Shown here: positions 19,028 through 28,487 of the stretch, one piece after another | How positions within the stretch are numbered: position 1 is the first letter of the stretch | Layout: the number at the start of each line of letters is the position of its first letter | Origin: Brevundimonas sp. SGAir0440 | Lineage (GTDB): Bacteria; Pseudomonadota; Alphaproteobacteria; Caulobacterales; Caulobacteraceae | Reading direction: 5' to 3' | Length of the DNA: 64,000 nt | Assembly (NCBI RefSeq): GCF_005484585.1 | Contig: NZ_CP039435.1 | Location: 3,038,001 to 3,102,000 of the forward strand | Made by a program: the position numbers and the translations under genes | The notes under the pieces: generated by a model | What the model was told of the DNA's origin: nothing | Seen by the model: the letters and a program-made list of their open reading frames with translations, nothing else | The model's database searches: none

Positions 19028-19885
19028 CTAACCCAGGCTGAAATCCCGGGGCGGACGAATGCGGCGCCAGCGCGCCTCCACGAAGGCGAAGGCGCCGAAG
19101 GCCATCAGCCCCGCCGCCGTCAGCCCCAGGATCCACGATCCGCCCGGCTGGGCCTCCAGCGCATCCAGCGCCGCCGCCGTCGTCGTCACCTCGCCCGAGC
19201 GTGCATGCAGCCCCGCCAGAACCACGAACACGCCCAAGGGCAGGTAGGCGAACCCGCGCGCCGCATAGCCCGCCCGCGCCAGCGCCGTCGCCGTGCCGCA
19301 GAAGGCCTTGGGGCAGGCCAGGGCGTCGTCGAAGTCGTCGCGGATGGCCCTGACGATATTGCCGACGCCGACGCCCAGTACCACCAGCCCCGCTCCGATC
19401 AGCAGCACCTCTCCGAACGGCATCCCCAGCAGCATGGCCGCCTTCTCCTGGTTCTCGGCCACGCTCTCGGCTTGGGCGGAGGATGCGCTGGTCGCCTCGC
19501 CGAACTCGTCCAGATATTCGAACACCCCCGACGCCAGCACGCCATAGAACAGGCCGCTGACGGCCTGGCCCGCCCGGGTCGTCCACCCCTTCAGGTCCGT
19601 CCCTTCATGGTCCGCGTCGAACACCGCCTGCAACACCCGCCAGCCGACGAAGGCCCAAAGCCCCAGCCCCAGCAGCACCAACCAGACCTTGCCGAACGGC
19701 TGCTCGGCCAGCCAGCCCGCCGCCCCGCTGGTCCCCACAGCATCGCCGATCCGGTCGGTCGCCGCCAGCAGGGTCAGCGCACCGGCCGACAGGTAAACGA
19801 AGCCCCGCGCCCCATAGCCGACCCGCGCCGCCCATTCGATCAGGGTCGCCAGCGGCGGCAGGCGAAGGGTCTTGGCGGCGTTCAT
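19028..19885 (-). CDS. DUF1206 integral membrane protein
   Basis: 285 residues from ATG 19885, with GGGAGA 5 nt upstream; an in-frame GTG at 19897 is less likely. About six transmembrane helices form three repeats of an ARVGYGARGFVYL-type motif (first ARVGYGARGFVYLSAG, last ARAGYAARGFAYLPLG), the hallmark of DUF1206. Function unknown. A TGTCG-N5-CGACA palindrome lies 65 nt upstream, between this gene and the divergent small gene. Confidence 0.85.
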   Translation of the reverse strand: MNAAKTLRLPPLATLIEWAARVGYGARGFVYLSAGALTLLAATDRIGDAVGTSGAAGWLAEQPFGKVWLVLLGLGLWAFVGWRVLQAVFDADHEGTDLKGWTTRAGQAVSGLFYGVLASGVFEYLDEFGEATSASSAQAESVAENQEKAAMLLGMPFGEVLLIGAGLVVLGVGVGNIVRAIRDDFDDALACPKAFCGTATALARAGYAARGFAYLPLGVFVVLAGLHARSGEVTTTAAALDALEAQPGGSWILGLTAAGLMAFGAFAFVEARWRRIRPPRDFSLG

Positions 19886-19950
19886 GATGTCTCCCACGTC
19901 AGGACGCCCTCAACGCGTCGGCCTCGGCAAAAGCTCCGCTTAGACCCTGT

Positions 19951-19965
19951 GTCGACATCCGACAG
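19951..19965. promoter_or_regulatory. TGTCG-N5-CGACA palindromic element, copy 1
   Basis: TGTCGACATCCGACA in the divergent promoter region between the DUF1206 gene (start 19885, minus) and the small gene (start 20017, plus). The same 15-bp architecture recurs at 20288. Likely operator (inference). Confidence 0.5.
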
Positions 19966-20016
19966 ACTCCGACGGGCGTATGCCGCTAGGGTTCGCGCCC
20001 TTGGGGAGCCGTTCGC

Positions 20017-20199
20017 TTGAACATCTACGAGTTTCACTTCTTCGACGAGGCGGATCGCCGTCCGATGCTCGACTTCTTCGACGGCGCCGACGATGCGGCG
20101 GCGCTGGAAGCCGCGCGGTCTCAACTATCGCGTCACGCCTCCTGCACGGGTGTCGAAGTGCTGGAAGCTGGCCGCCTGGTCGGCCGCGTCACCCGCTGA
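20017..20199 (+). CDS. small acidic hypothetical protein
   Basis: 60 residues starting at TTG 20017, preceded by GGGGAG at a suitable distance. The sequence (MNIYEFHFFDEADRRP..., ending GVEVLEAGRLVGRVTR) looks like a compact alpha/beta protein. No recognised family. Lies between two copies of the TGTCG-N5-CGACA element and upstream of a Crp/Fnr gene. Confidence 0.5.
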   Translation: MNIYEFHFFDEADRRPMLDFFDGADDAAALEAARSQLSRHASCTGVEVLEAGRLVGRVTR

Positions 20200-20287
20200 G
20201 CCTCGATCACCCTCTGCCCGATCGCGTACACAACGCGGTAAAGACACGACTTTTCCCCAGAAAGCCGCGTGATATATAGCAACGCTG

Positions 20288-20302
20288 TGTCGAGTTTCGA
20301 CA
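20288..20302. promoter_or_regulatory. TGTCG-N5-CGACA palindromic element, copy 2
   Basis: TGTCGAGTTTCGACA, 22 nt before the Crp/Fnr start codon. Arms are identical to the copy at 19951. Position fits an autoregulatory operator overlapping the core promoter or leader (inference). Confidence 0.5.
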
Positions 20303-20324
20303 GACGCCACGCTCAGATCGCCTT

Positions 20325-21023
20325 ATGCGCGAACTCATGAACCGCCTCTCGCCTGGCAACCGATTGATCCAAGGGCTGAACCCCGACGATCGCGACGCAC
20401 TCCTCGCCATCGCCACCCCGGTGGACTTCGCGCCCGGCCATGTGTTCAGCGAGCCTGACGACCCCATCGAACACCTGCATTTCATTGACAGCGGCTTCTG
20501 CTCGTCGGTCGCAGTGCTGGAGGACGGCCGGACCGTGGAGACTGTGATGATCGGGCGCGAGGGCGTGCTGGGCGTCGTCGCCTCGGTCGTGCCGCACCAT
20601 GCCCATACCCGGAGCGTCGCCCAGGTCGCTGGTACGGCCCGCCGGGTGGACGCCGCCAAGTTCCGCGCTCTCTCGGCCCAACGGCCGGGCGTGCGCGACG
20701 CCGTCGCCGACTATATGGCGCGGCTTCAGGGCGAGTTGGAGCAATCGGCCGCCTGCAACGCCCTGCACCACGCCGGGCAGCGGTTCGCCAAATGGCTGCT
20801 GCGCTGCCACGATCGGGTCGAGGGCGACACCCTGAACCTGACGCAGGAGTATCTGGCCTCCATGCTGGGCTCGCAGCGGACCACGGTGAACGAGGCGGCG
20901 CAGGGGCTTCAGAAGGCGGGGGCCATCGCCTATTCGCGCGGCCGGATCACGGTGCTGGATCGCGCCGCCTTGGAGCGGGCGGCATGCGAATGCTACCGCC
21001 GGGGCGACGACCTGCAGCCCTAG
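20325..21023 (+). CDS. Crp/Fnr family transcriptional regulator
   Basis: 232 residues. N-terminal cNMP-binding-fold domain (about 15-140; VDFAPGHVFSEPDDPIEHLHFI, VETVMIGREGVLGV) and a C-terminal winged helix (LTQEYLASMLGSQRTTVNEAAQGL). No N-terminal Fe-S cysteine cluster, so not a classic Fnr oxygen sensor. The tail AACECYRRGDD is typical of an alphaproteobacterial subgroup of unknown ligand. Ends overlapping the convergent histidine kinase gene by 4 nt. Confidence 0.88.
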   Translation: MRELMNRLSPGNRLIQGLNPDDRDALLAIATPVDFAPGHVFSEPDDPIEHLHFIDSGFCSSVAVLEDGRTVETVMIGREGVLGVVASVVPHHAHTRSVAQVAGTARRVDAAKFRALSAQRPGVRDAVADYMARLQGELEQSAACNALHHAGQRFAKWLLRCHDRVEGDTLNLTQEYLASMLGSQRTTVNEAAQGLQKAGAIAYSRGRITVLDRAALERAACECYRRGDDLQP

Positions 21024-22477
21024 TCGACCTGGGCGGCCGGCAGTTCGAGCACCGCCTTCAGCCCGCCCATGTCGCTGTCCGACAGCATCAGCCGACCGCC
21101 ATAGGCGCGCGTCAGGTCGTCCACGATCGACAGGCCCAGGCCCGAACCCGGCGCGCTCTCGTCCAGCCGCGCGCCGCGCTGCATGACCGTGTCGCGCTGA
21201 TCCGCCGGCAGCCCCGCGCCGTCGTCCTCGACCACCAGGATCATCTGCCCCAGGCCGCTGCCGCCCGCCGAAACGCGCACCCGGCGTTCCGAGAATTTGG
21301 CGGCGTTCTCGATCAGATTGCCCAGGATTTCCTGCAAATCCTGACGCTCGCCCAGGAAGGACAGGCTGTCGGGCGCACGCCAGTCGATCTCGACGTTCTT
21401 GTCGCGGAACACCTGTTCGATCATGACCGCCAGTTCGTCCAGCACCTCGGCGACGGGCGTGGTCTCGCCCAGACCGTGGGCGGCGCGGGCGGCGGCGCGG
21501 GCGCGGCGCAGGTGGTGATCGACCTGGCCCTGCATGATCTTGGTCTGGCGCCGCACCAGTTCGGGCAGATCGCCCTCGCTCGTCCCCGCCTCGGCCAGCA
21601 TGACCGAGATCGGAGTCTTCAGCGCATGGGCCAGATTGCCGACGTGAGTGCGCTGGCGATCCACGACTTCCTGATTGTGATCCAGCAGGCGGTTCACCTG
21701 CTCGGCCAAAGGCTGGATTTCCTGAGGATAGGAGCGGCCGATCCGGGCGGACTTGCCCTTGCGTACGTCCGCGATCTCGTTGCGCAGGTCGAACAGGGGA
21801 CGCAGGCCGATGCGCACCTGGATGAAGACCGCCGATACCAGTCCGAGGCCCAAGATGAGGAAGGCGATCCAGGTCACGCGCGCGAGCTGGCGCGTGTCGG
21901 CGTCGACGTCGGAACGATCCAGCGCGGCGATGAAGATGACCGGATGTTCGTGCCGCGGGATGGACTTCATGCTGGCGGCGACGCGCAGCGGCTCGCGCGT
22001 CTCGGCGTCGTCCTTGGGGCCGGTGGTGTTGAAGGTGATGACGTCGCCGAAGGCCGCATCCAGACGCGCGGGCAGGTCAGCGGGCAGAGCCAGGTCATAA
22101 CGCCACAGCGAGGTCGAACGCGCCAGGCTGACCAGCCGTCCGTCGGGGCGAACCTCCATGATCTGCCAGTATTTGCCCGACAGCAGACGCAGGGTTCTGG
22201 CGTCCTGGATTTGCGGAATGGCTTCGCCTTGCGGCGTGCGACTGGCGCCGACCACGATCTCGTCGATCGTCTCGTTCAGCATCGCGCCCAGACGCCGCAG
22301 GGCGGATTCCTGAAACGCCTGGGTCAGCACCAGCGCCGAAATCACCAGAGCGACGAGGATCCAGGCCGAGGCCAGCCAGATCAGCCGGCGCGTCAGGGAG
22401 CGACCGGGACGACCGAACCAGCGACCCCAGTCGTGGAGCCCGTCGGCATTGGGTTTCGAAGCCGTCGCCTCGGTCAC
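21020..22477 (-). CDS. sensor histidine kinase (FeuQ/PhoQ-like)
   Basis: 485 residues. Two transmembrane helices (about 33-53 and 203-223) flank a periplasmic sensor of about 150 residues. A HAMP-like linker leads to the H-box with His284 (LAHALKTPISVM), the N-box (NLIENAAKFS) and G-boxes (DDGAGLP, GSGLGLSIV). It overlaps the response regulator gene by 4 nt and should phosphorylate it. With the small periplasmic protein encoded upstream of the regulator, the order matches rhizobial FeuN-FeuP-FeuQ (inference from synteny and domain type). Confidence 0.9.
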   Translation of the reverse strand: MTEATASKPNADGLHDWGRWFGRPGRSLTRRLIWLASAWILVALVISALVLTQAFQESALRRLGAMLNETIDEIVVGASRTPQGEAIPQIQDARTLRLLSGKYWQIMEVRPDGRLVSLARSTSLWRYDLALPADLPARLDAAFGDVITFNTTGPKDDAETREPLRVAASMKSIPRHEHPVIFIAALDRSDVDADTRQLARVTWIAFLILGLGLVSAVFIQVRIGLRPLFDLRNEIADVRKGKSARIGRSYPQEIQPLAEQVNRLLDHNQEVVDRQRTHVGNLAHALKTPISVMLAEAGTSEGDLPELVRRQTKIMQGQVDHHLRRARAAARAAHGLGETTPVAEVLDELAVMIEQVFRDKNVEIDWRAPDSLSFLGERQDLQEILGNLIENAAKFSERRVRVSAGGSGLGQMILVVEDDGAGLPADQRDTVMQRGARLDESAPGSGLGLSIVDDLTRAYGGRLMLSDSDMGGLKAVLELPAAQVD

Positions 22478-23154
22478 GCCGGGTCGGATTCGCCCGCCAG
22501 CGGCGTCAGCCGATAGCCGAGGCCCCGCACGGTCTCGATGCGGTCCGATCCGACCTTCTTGCGCACCCGGCCGATGAAGACGTCAATGGTATTGGAATCG
22601 CGGTCGAAGTCCTGATCGTAGAGGTGCTCGACCAGTTCGGTGCGGCTGATGACGCGGCCCTGATGCATCATCATGTAGTGCAGCAGCCGGTATTCCAGCG
22701 AGGTCAGGCGCAGGGGCTCGCCATTGACGCTGGCCCGCGCCGCGCGCGGATCCAGCCGCAGGCCGCCGCACGACAGGGTCGCCGAGGCGATGCCAGCCGA
22801 ACGGCGCAACAGCGCCCGCAGGCGCGCCAGCAGCTCTTCGGTATGGAAGGGCTTGGTCAGATAGTCGTCGGCCCCGGCGTCGAAGCCCGCCACCTTGTCC
22901 GACCAGGCGCCGCGCGCCGTCAGGATCAAAACCGGCGTCGTCTTGCCCTCGCGCCGCCAGCGCTCCAGCACCGACACGCCGTCAATCTTGGGCAGGCCCA
23001 GATCCAGGACGATGACGTCATAGGGTTCGTTCTCGCCCAGATAATGGGCTTCCTCGCCGTCCGGCGCATGGTCCACGGCATAGCCCGCGTCGCCCAGCGC
23101 CGCCTTAAGCTGACGCGACAAATCCGCGTCGTCCTCGACCAGAAGCACGCGCAT
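22474..23154 (-). CDS. OmpR-family response regulator (FeuP/PhoP-like)
   Basis: 226 residues: receiver domain with phospho-acceptor Asp51 (DVIVLDLGLP) and Lys in LTKPFH, then an OmpR-type winged helix (RLTSLEYRLLHYMM, RDSNTIDVFIGRVRKKVG). Start codon overlaps the upstream periplasmic-protein stop by one base (TGATG), so the three genes are coupled. GTTCAG direct repeats with 11-bp phasing on both sides of the intergenic region are probable binding sites. Confidence 0.92.
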   Translation of the reverse strand: MRVLLVEDDADLSRQLKAALGDAGYAVDHAPDGEEAHYLGENEPYDVIVLDLGLPKIDGVSVLERWRREGKTTPVLILTARGAWSDKVAGFDAGADDYLTKPFHTEELLARLRALLRRSAGIASATLSCGGLRLDPRAARASVNGEPLRLTSLEYRLLHYMMMHQGRVISRTELVEHLYDQDFDRDSNTIDVFIGRVRKKVGSDRIETVRGLGYRLTPLAGESDPA

Positions 23155-23489
23155 CAGTTCGGCCTGCGACGTTGATTGTTGTTGTCGGGACGCGCCTGTC
23201 CGGTCTGGCCGTCGACCACGACCTCGCGCACGCGTCCGTCGCGTTCGACCAGGACGGAATAGTTGCCGTCGCGGCGCGGTTGGGTGTCGATCGGGCGACC
23301 GCCGCCGGCCTCGCCGCCACGACGACGGGCCTCGTCGGGACTGACGCGCGGACCACGGTCCTGCGAGCGCTGATCCTGGTCGCGCGACTGGGCCTGCGCC
23401 GACGTCGTCATGACGGGCGCAAAGGCCAGACCGAGAGCCAGAGCCAAAGCCGGAGGGGCGATCAGGAGAGGGGCGGGTTTACGAAACAT
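23154..23489 (-). CDS. small exported protein, possible FeuN-like regulator of the kinase
   Basis: 111 residues from ATG 23489 (MFRKPAPLLIAPPALALALG), with a signal peptide ending about SAQAQS. The mature part is charged and ends in a PepSY-like strand pattern (DGNYSVLVERDGRVREVVVDGQTGQ). It is the first gene of the operon with the response regulator and kinase. In Sinorhizobium a small periplasmic protein encoded at the same position (FeuN) restrains FeuQ. Homology to FeuN is not proven here, only position and localisation. Confidence 0.65.
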   Translation of the reverse strand: MFRKPAPLLIAPPALALALGLAFAPVMTTSAQAQSRDQDQRSQDRGPRVSPDEARRRGGEAGGGRPIDTQPRRDGNYSVLVERDGRVREVVVDGQTGQARPDNNNQRRRPN

Positions 23490-23513
23490 GGCGACCGATC
23501 TAGTCCCGATCAT

Positions 23514-23530
23514 CTGAACGGGCGCTGAAT
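23514..23530 (-). promoter_or_regulatory. phased direct repeat ATTCAG-N5-GTTCAG before the two-component operon
   Basis: On the minus strand ATTCAG CGCCC GTTCAG, an 11-bp period as bound by tandem OmpR-family dimers, 25 nt upstream of the first start codon (23489). A second copy of the arrangement is at 23635. Confidence 0.45.
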
Positions 23531-23634
23531 ACGTCGTATAGTTTAAAGCGAACGCTGCTCCAAACCGGAGACCAAATCCGAAGACGGCGGCGTGACGTCC
23601 TTTTCATCCAGATGAACCGAACCTGATCGATCCT

Positions 23635-23651
23635 GTTCAGAACCGGCTCAG
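23635..23651 (+). promoter_or_regulatory. phased direct repeat GTTCAG-N5-GCTCAG before the divergent exported gene
   Basis: GTTCAG AACCG GCTCAG, 11-bp period, 66 nt before ATG 23718. The hexamer is the same as in the repeat upstream of the two-component operon, so the divergent gene is a likely target of that response regulator. A separate short palindrome TTCATC-CA-GATGAA lies at 23603-23616. Confidence 0.45.
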
Positions 23652-23717
23652 TCGCCGGGTGCTCAAATGCCTTCATCGCTGGTCACCCCGACCGGCAGAA
23701 CATTTGAGGAGATCGCC

Positions 23718-24080
23718 ATGCGCAAGCTCATCGTCCCCGCCATCGCCCTGGTCGCCGCCTCGGTCGCCGCGCCGTCCTTCGCCCAGTCCTACCACCGCCC
23801 GGCCCCGCCCCATCACGCGAGCTATGGCTCGTGGCAGTCGATCAACGCCCGCCAGGCCAACCTGGATCGCCGCATCGATCAGGGCGTCCGCAACGGCCAA
23901 CTGAGCCGCCGCGAAGCCACCCGTCTGCGCGGAGAGTTCAACAGCCTGCTGCGCCTGGAGGCCAACTACCGCCGCGGCGGCCTGACCGCCTGGGAGCGCC
24001 AGGACCTGGACCGTCGCTTCGACCGCCTCTCGGCCCAGATCCGCTACGAACGCCGCGATTACGACAACCGTCGCGGCTGA
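23718..24080 (+). CDS. exported hypothetical protein, probable target of adjacent two-component system
   Basis: 120 residues from ATG 23718, with GAGGAG upstream. Signal peptide MRKLIVPAIALVAASVAAP...FAQ. The mature protein is rich in Arg and aromatic residues and helical (INARQANLDRRIDQGV, LSRREATRLRGEFNSLLRLE). No catalytic motif. The open frame starts earlier (23667) but the RBS and signal peptide fix this start. A strong terminator follows. Confidence 0.75.
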   Translation: MRKLIVPAIALVAASVAAPSFAQSYHRPAPPHHASYGSWQSINARQANLDRRIDQGVRNGQLSRREATRLRGEFNSLLRLEANYRRGGLTAWERQDLDRRFDRLSAQIRYERRDYDNRRG

Positions 24081-24102
24081 TCATCTCGACGAAGACAGTT
24101 GG

Positions 24103-24132
24103 AAGCGCGGCCGCAAGGCCGCGCTTTTCTTA
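24103..24132 (+). terminator. rho-independent terminator
   Basis: Perfect stem AAGCGCGGCC / GGCCGCGCTT with GCAA loop (24103-24126) followed by TTCTTATTT. Ends the transcript of the exported gene and insulates the kdp operon downstream. Confidence 0.9.
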
Positions 24133-24349
24133 TTTGATCTGAAGCCGCACGGCCGGGGCTGCGCGGCGCATCCTGAAGCGCGTCCCTGCATTGGAAAGTC
24201 CGCCCGCCGGCCCTTCACACGTCGCCCGCGCTGCGACCGACCCAGCTTCTCTGTTTTATGAATCCTTTAGGTCGGCGGCCCGGACTCGCATCGCGCCATT
24301 ATGCCGCCCGGTGGTCTGTTCCCGCTCGAACTTGAGCGAGGAGGCCGGA

Positions 24350-24433
24350 TTGGCCGATGTGATTTTTCTGGCGGTGGGTGCGGGGGCGTTCGCCGTCTTC
24401 GCCTTGCTGGCCACAGCGTTGAAACGGGTATGA
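24350..24433 (+). CDS. small membrane peptide preceding kdpF
   Basis: 27 residues starting at TTG 24350, preceded by GAGGAGG; reads (M)ADVIFLAVGAGAFAVFALL then ATALKRV. A single hydrophobic helix, of the same size and kind as KdpF. Its stop overlaps the kdpF ATG (ATGA, 24430-24433), which argues that it is translated. It may be a second KdpF-like stabilising subunit (inference). Confidence 0.6.
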   Translation: MADVIFLAVGAGAFAVFALLATALKRV

Positions 24434-24519
24434 CGATGATCGCCATGCTCTGGGGGGCGGGGGCGCTGGTCGTCGCCGTTTATATGGTCGCGGCGCTGCT
24501 GCGACCCGAGCGGTTCTGA
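24430..24519 (+). CDS. kdpF: K+-transporting ATPase subunit KdpF
   Basis: 29 residues (MTMIAMLWGAGALVVAVYMV...LLRPERF), a single transmembrane helix with the YMVAALLRPE ending typical of KdpF. Ends 18 nt before kdpA. Stabilises the KdpABC complex in the inner membrane. Confidence 0.88.
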   Translation: MTMIAMLWGAGALVVAVYMVAALLRPERF

Positions 24520-24537
24520 GGAACCGGGACGGATTTC

Positions 24538-26247
24538 ATGAACATGCAAGGATGGGGCGAGATCGCCCTGACCCTTGGGCTGGCCGTAATGCTCGGCTGG
24601 CCCATCGGCGTTTATATGTCGCGCGTCTGGAATGGCGAGCGGACCTGGCTGGACCCGGTGCTGAAGCCGGTCGAGGCCGTCTTCTACGGCGCCGCCGGCG
24701 TCGATCCGAAACGCAGCCAGGGCTGGCTGGGATACGCCGGCGCCCTGTTGGCCTTCAACCTGGCGGGCTTTGTCCTGCTGTATGCGATCCTGCGTCTGCA
24801 GGGCGTGCTGCCGCTGAACCCGCAAGGGTTCGCGGGCGTGTCGCCGCATCTGGCCTTCAACACCGCCGTCAGCTTCGTGACCAACACCAACTGGCAGAGC
24901 TATGGCGGGGAAGCGACGCTCTCGACCTTCACCCAGATGGTCGGGCTGACGGTGCAGAACTTCGTCTCGGCGGCGACGGGCGCGACGATCGCAGCGGCCC
25001 TGGCGCGCGCCTTCGTGGCCAATCGCGGCGAGGGGGTCGGCAACTTCTGGGCCGATCTGACACGCACGACCCTGTACGTCCTGCTGCCCGCCGCCCTGAT
25101 CCTGGCCGTGGCCCTGTCGGGTCTAGGCATCGTCCAGAGCCTGGCGGCCCATGTGATGGCGACCGGCGTCGAGGGCGGATCCCAGACCTTGCCGCTGTTC
25201 CCGGCGGCCAGCCAGGTGGCGATCAAACAGCTGGGCATCAACGGCGGCGGCGTCTTCAACGTCAACGGCGCCCATCCGTTCGAGAACCCGAACGCCATCA
25301 CCAATCTGCTGACTGCCGTGGCGATCAACGTCATGGGCTGGGCGGCCTTCTTCGCCTTCGGCCGTACCGCCATGGCAGGACGCGACATCCGCGCCCTGGC
25401 GGCGGCCGCCCTGATCCTGCTGAGCGCCGCCAGCGCGGCCATGTATGTGATCGAGACCCAGCCGGCCCCCGCCCTGGTCGCGGCCCAGGTCGACGCCTCG
25501 GTCAATATGGAGGGCAAGGAGGTCCGCTTTGGCGCGCCGGCCTCGACCGTCTGGTCCGTGGTCACCACCGGCGCCTCGAACGGCTCGGTCAACGCCATGC
25601 ACGCCAGCTTCATGCCCTTGGGCGGCGGGTTGCAGATGTTCCTGATGCAGTTGGGCGAGATCCTGCCCGGCGGGATCGGATCGGGCATCGCCATCATGGT
25701 GGTCATGGCCCTGCTGTCGGTCTTCGTCGCCGGCCTGATGGTCGGGCGCACCCCCGAGTATCTGGGCAAGAAGATCGAGGCGCGCGAGATCCAGTTCGCC
25801 ATGATCGCGGTGCTGATCCTGCCGCTGGCCATCCTGGGTTTCACCGCCGTGTCGGCCGTCTTCCCGACGGCGCTGGCGGGCCTGCTGAACAAGGGGCCGC
25901 ACGGCCTGTCGGAGATCCTCTACGCCTACACCTCGGCGGCGGCGAACAACGGCTCGGCCTTTGCGGGCCTGACCGCCAACGCCCCCTGGTGGAACACGAC
26001 CCTGGGTCTGGGGATGCTGTTCGGGCGGTTCATTCCGGCCGTCGCCGTTTTGGCCATCGCCGGCAGTCTGGTGGCCAAGCCCAAGCTGGCGCCCAGCCCC
26101 GGCACCCTGCCGACCGACAATGGCCTGTTCATCGGCCTGCTGATCGGCGTGATCCTCATCCTTGGCGGCCTGCAGTTCCTGCCCGCCCTCGCCCTGGGAC
26201 CGATCGTCGAGCACTTCCAGGTGCTTGCGGCGGTCGCCGGCGCCTGA
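24538..26247 (+). CDS. kdpA: K+-transporting ATPase subunit KdpA
   Basis: 569 residues, the K+-selective pore subunit of the high-affinity Kdp pump. About ten membrane helices. Four selectivity-filter-like loops can be seen, for example [14 protein letters not shown] (about 119-132), [19 protein letters not shown] and [13 protein letters not shown]. Normal length for the family. Starts shortly after kdpF and ends 18 nt before kdpB. Confidence 0.97.
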   Translation: MNMQGWGEIALTLGLAVMLGWPIGVYMSRVWNGERTWLDPVLKPVEAVFYGAAGVDPKRSQGWLGYAGALLAFNLAGFVLLYAILRLQGVLPLNPQGFAGVSPHLAFNTAVSFVTNTNWQSYGGEATLSTFTQMVGLTVQNFVSAATGATIAAALARAFVANRGEGVGNFWADLTRTTLYVLLPAALILAVALSGLGIVQSLAAHVMATGVEGGSQTLPLFPAASQVAIKQLGINGGGVFNVNGAHPFENPNAITNLLTAVAINVMGWAAFFAFGRTAMAGRDIRALAAAALILLSAASAAMYVIETQPAPALVAAQVDASVNMEGKEVRFGAPASTVWSVVTTGASNGSVNAMHASFMPLGGGLQMFLMQLGEILPGGIGSGIAIMVVMALLSVFVAGLMVGRTPEYLGKKIEAREIQFAMIAVLILPLAILGFTAVSAVFPTALAGLLNKGPHGLSEILYAYTSAAANNGSAFAGLTANAPWWNTTLGLGMLFGRFIPAVAVLAIAGSLVAKPKLAPSPGTLPTDNGLFIGLLIGVILILGGLQFLPALALGPIVEHFQVLAAVAGA

Positions 26248-26265
26248 TCCTTCGGACATCCTGAC

Positions 26266-28332
26266 ATGACACAAATAACTCTGGATCCGCGCGAGGGCGG
26301 CCGTGCGTCGCCTCTCGCGGGCGGCCTCTCGGGACAGATGATCGGACGCGCCGTCGGCGACGCCTTCGTCAAGCTGAACCCCGTCAAGCTGGTCAACAAC
26401 CCAGTCATCTTCACCACCTGGATCGTGGCGCTGCTGTCCACGCTCTCGGCGGCGGCGGCCATCGCGGGCGGTCAGTCGGCGGGCTTTGCGGTGCAACTGG
26501 CGCTGTGGCTGTGGGCCACGGTTCTGTTCGCCAATGTCGCCGAGAGCATCGCCGAAGGGCGCGGCAAGGCGGCGGCCGATTCCTTGCGCGCCACCCGCGT
26601 CACCACCAAGGCCAAGCTGATCGTCGATCCGAAGACCGGCAGCGTGGTCCCGACCAACGCCTCGGAGCTTGAAGTCGGATCGATCATCCTTGTCGAGGCC
26701 GGCGACGTGATCGCCTCGGACGGCGAGATCGTCGAGGGCGTCGCCTCGGTCAATGAGGCCGCCATCACCGGCGAGAGCGCCCCGGTGATCCGCGAAAGCG
26801 GCGGCGACCGTTCCGCCGTCACCGGCGGCACGACCGTCGTCTCGGACTGGATCAAGGTGCGCATCACCGCCAAGCCCGGCTCGACCTTCCTCGATCGCAT
26901 GATCGCCATGGTCGAGGGCGCGGATCGCAGAAAGACGCCGAACGAGCTGGCCCTGGCCGTGCTGCTGGCCGGCCTGACGCTTATCTTCCTGATCGCGGTC
27001 GTGACCCTGGTGGGCCTGGGCGCCTATTCCGGCGTCGATCTGGATCCGATGGTGCTGGGCGCTCTGTTCATCACCCTGATCCCGACCACGATCGGGGGCC
27101 TGCTGTCCGCCGTCGGCATCGCCGGCATGGACCGGTTGCTGAAGGTGAACGTACTGGCCACCTCGGGCCGTGCGGTGGAGGCGGCAGGCGACGTCGACAC
27201 CCTGCTGCTCGACAAGACCGGCACCATCACCTTCGGCAACCGCATGGCGACCGAGGTCATCCCGGTTCCCGGCGTGCGCCCCGAGGCCGCCCTGGCAGCC
27301 GCCGTCATGGCGTCGCTCGCCGACGAAACGCCCGAGGGCCGCTCCATCGTCGAGCTGGGCCGCAACGCCGGCGTCTCGGTCGATCAGCCCGCCGGCGCCG
27401 TCGCCATTCCCTTCACCGCCGTCACCCGCCAGTCGGGCCTGGACGTCGGCAAGGACAGTTGGAGGAAGGGCGCGGTCGATGCGGTGCTGAAGGATCTGAA
27501 CCTGACCGACGGCGCGGCCCCGGCCGAGTTCCGCCAGGCCGTCGACCGGATCGCCCGCTCGGGCGGCACGCCCCTGGCCGTGACCCAGAATGGCGTCCTG
27601 GTCGGCGTCATTCACCTGAAGGACGTGGTCAAGCCGGGCGTGAAGGCGCGCTTCGCCGACCTGCGCCGCATGGGCCTGCGCACCGTCATGATCACCGGCG
27701 ACAATCCGGTGACCGCCGCCGCCATCGCTTCGGAGGCCGGGGTGGACGACTACCTCGCCGAGGCGACGCCCGAGGACAAGATGCGCCTGATCAAGGCCGA
27801 ACAGGCCAAGGGTCGCCTTGTCGCCATGTGCGGCGACGGCGCCAACGACGCCCCGGCCCTGGCCCAGGCCGATGTCGGCGTGGCCATGCAGACCGGCGCC
27901 CAGGCCGCACGCGAGGCCGGCAACATGGTCGATCTGGACAGCGACCCCACCAAGGTCATCGAGATCGTCGAGGTCGGCAAGCAACTGCTGATCACGCGCG
28001 GCGCCCTGACGACCTTCTCGGTCGCCAACGACGTGGCCAAATATTTCGCCATCATCCCGGCGATGTTCGTGTTGGCCCTGCCATCGCTCGGCGCGCTGAA
28101 CGTCATGCGTCTGCACAGCCCCGAGAGCGCCATCCTGTCGGCGGTGATCTTCAACGCCCTGGTCATCGTCGCCCTGATCCCGCTGGCGCTGAAGGGCGTC
28201 AAATACCGGGCCATCGGCGCCGGCGCGCTTCTGGGTCGCAACCTGCTGATCTACGGCCTGGGCGGCCTGATCGCCCCGTTCGTCGGCATCAAGCTGATCG
28301 ACCTGCTCATCTCCGGCCTGGGTCTGGCGTGA
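26266..28332 (+). CDS. kdpB: K+-transporting P-type ATPase subunit KdpB
   Basis: 688 residues, the catalytic ATPase. Phosphorylated Asp316 in [10 protein letters not shown], actuator loop [11 protein letters not shown], hinge [18 protein letters not shown]. Couples ATP hydrolysis to K+ uptake with KdpA. Its stop overlaps the ATG of the next small gene by one base. Confidence 0.97.
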   Translation: MTQITLDPREGGRASPLAGGLSGQMIGRAVGDAFVKLNPVKLVNNPVIFTTWIVALLSTLSAAAAIAGGQSAGFAVQLALWLWATVLFANVAESIAEGRGKAAADSLRATRVTTKAKLIVDPKTGSVVPTNASELEVGSIILVEAGDVIASDGEIVEGVASVNEAAITGESAPVIRESGGDRSAVTGGTTVVSDWIKVRITAKPGSTFLDRMIAMVEGADRRKTPNELALAVLLAGLTLIFLIAVVTLVGLGAYSGVDLDPMVLGALFITLIPTTIGGLLSAVGIAGMDRLLKVNVLATSGRAVEAAGDVDTLLLDKTGTITFGNRMATEVIPVPGVRPEAALAAAVMASLADETPEGRSIVELGRNAGVSVDQPAGAVAIPFTAVTRQSGLDVGKDSWRKGAVDAVLKDLNLTDGAAPAEFRQAVDRIARSGGTPLAVTQNGVLVGVIHLKDVVKPGVKARFADLRRMGLRTVMITGDNPVTAAAIASEAGVDDYLAEATPEDKMRLIKAEQAKGRLVAMCGDGANDAPALAQADVGVAMQTGAQAAREAGNMVDLDSDPTKVIEIVEVGKQLLITRGALTTFSVANDVAKYFAIIPAMFVLALPSLGALNVMRLHSPESAILSAVIFNALVIVALIPLALKGVKYRAIGAGALLGRNLLIYGLGGLIAPFVGIKLIDLLISGLGLA

Positions 28333-28487
28333 TGCGTCGGGAGGTCTCTCGCATCCTGCAACTCGTCGTGGCGGTGCTGGTCATCGCCGTGATGTGGGGC
28401 GTGGCGACGCTGCAGCAGACCAATCCGCGCACGCGCTCCAACCCCATGGCCATTCATCCTGTTCGAATAGAGAAATCCAATGCGTAA
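28332..28487 (+). CDS. small membrane protein inserted between kdpB and kdpC
   Basis: 51 residues: [20 protein letters not shown] then a polar tail ending RIEKSNA. One transmembrane helix, cytoplasmic basic N-terminus. The start overlaps the kdpB stop (TGATG) and the end overlaps the next gene by 8 nt, which supports real translation. Not a standard Kdp subunit. Confidence 0.55.
   Translation: MRREVSRILQLVVAVLVIAVMWGVATLQQTNPRTRSNPMAIHPVRIEKSNA

Noticed and set aside
25123..28116. 997-codon minus-strand frame opposite kdpA/kdpB
   Set aside because: Shadow of the well-conserved kdp genes; no family resemblance.
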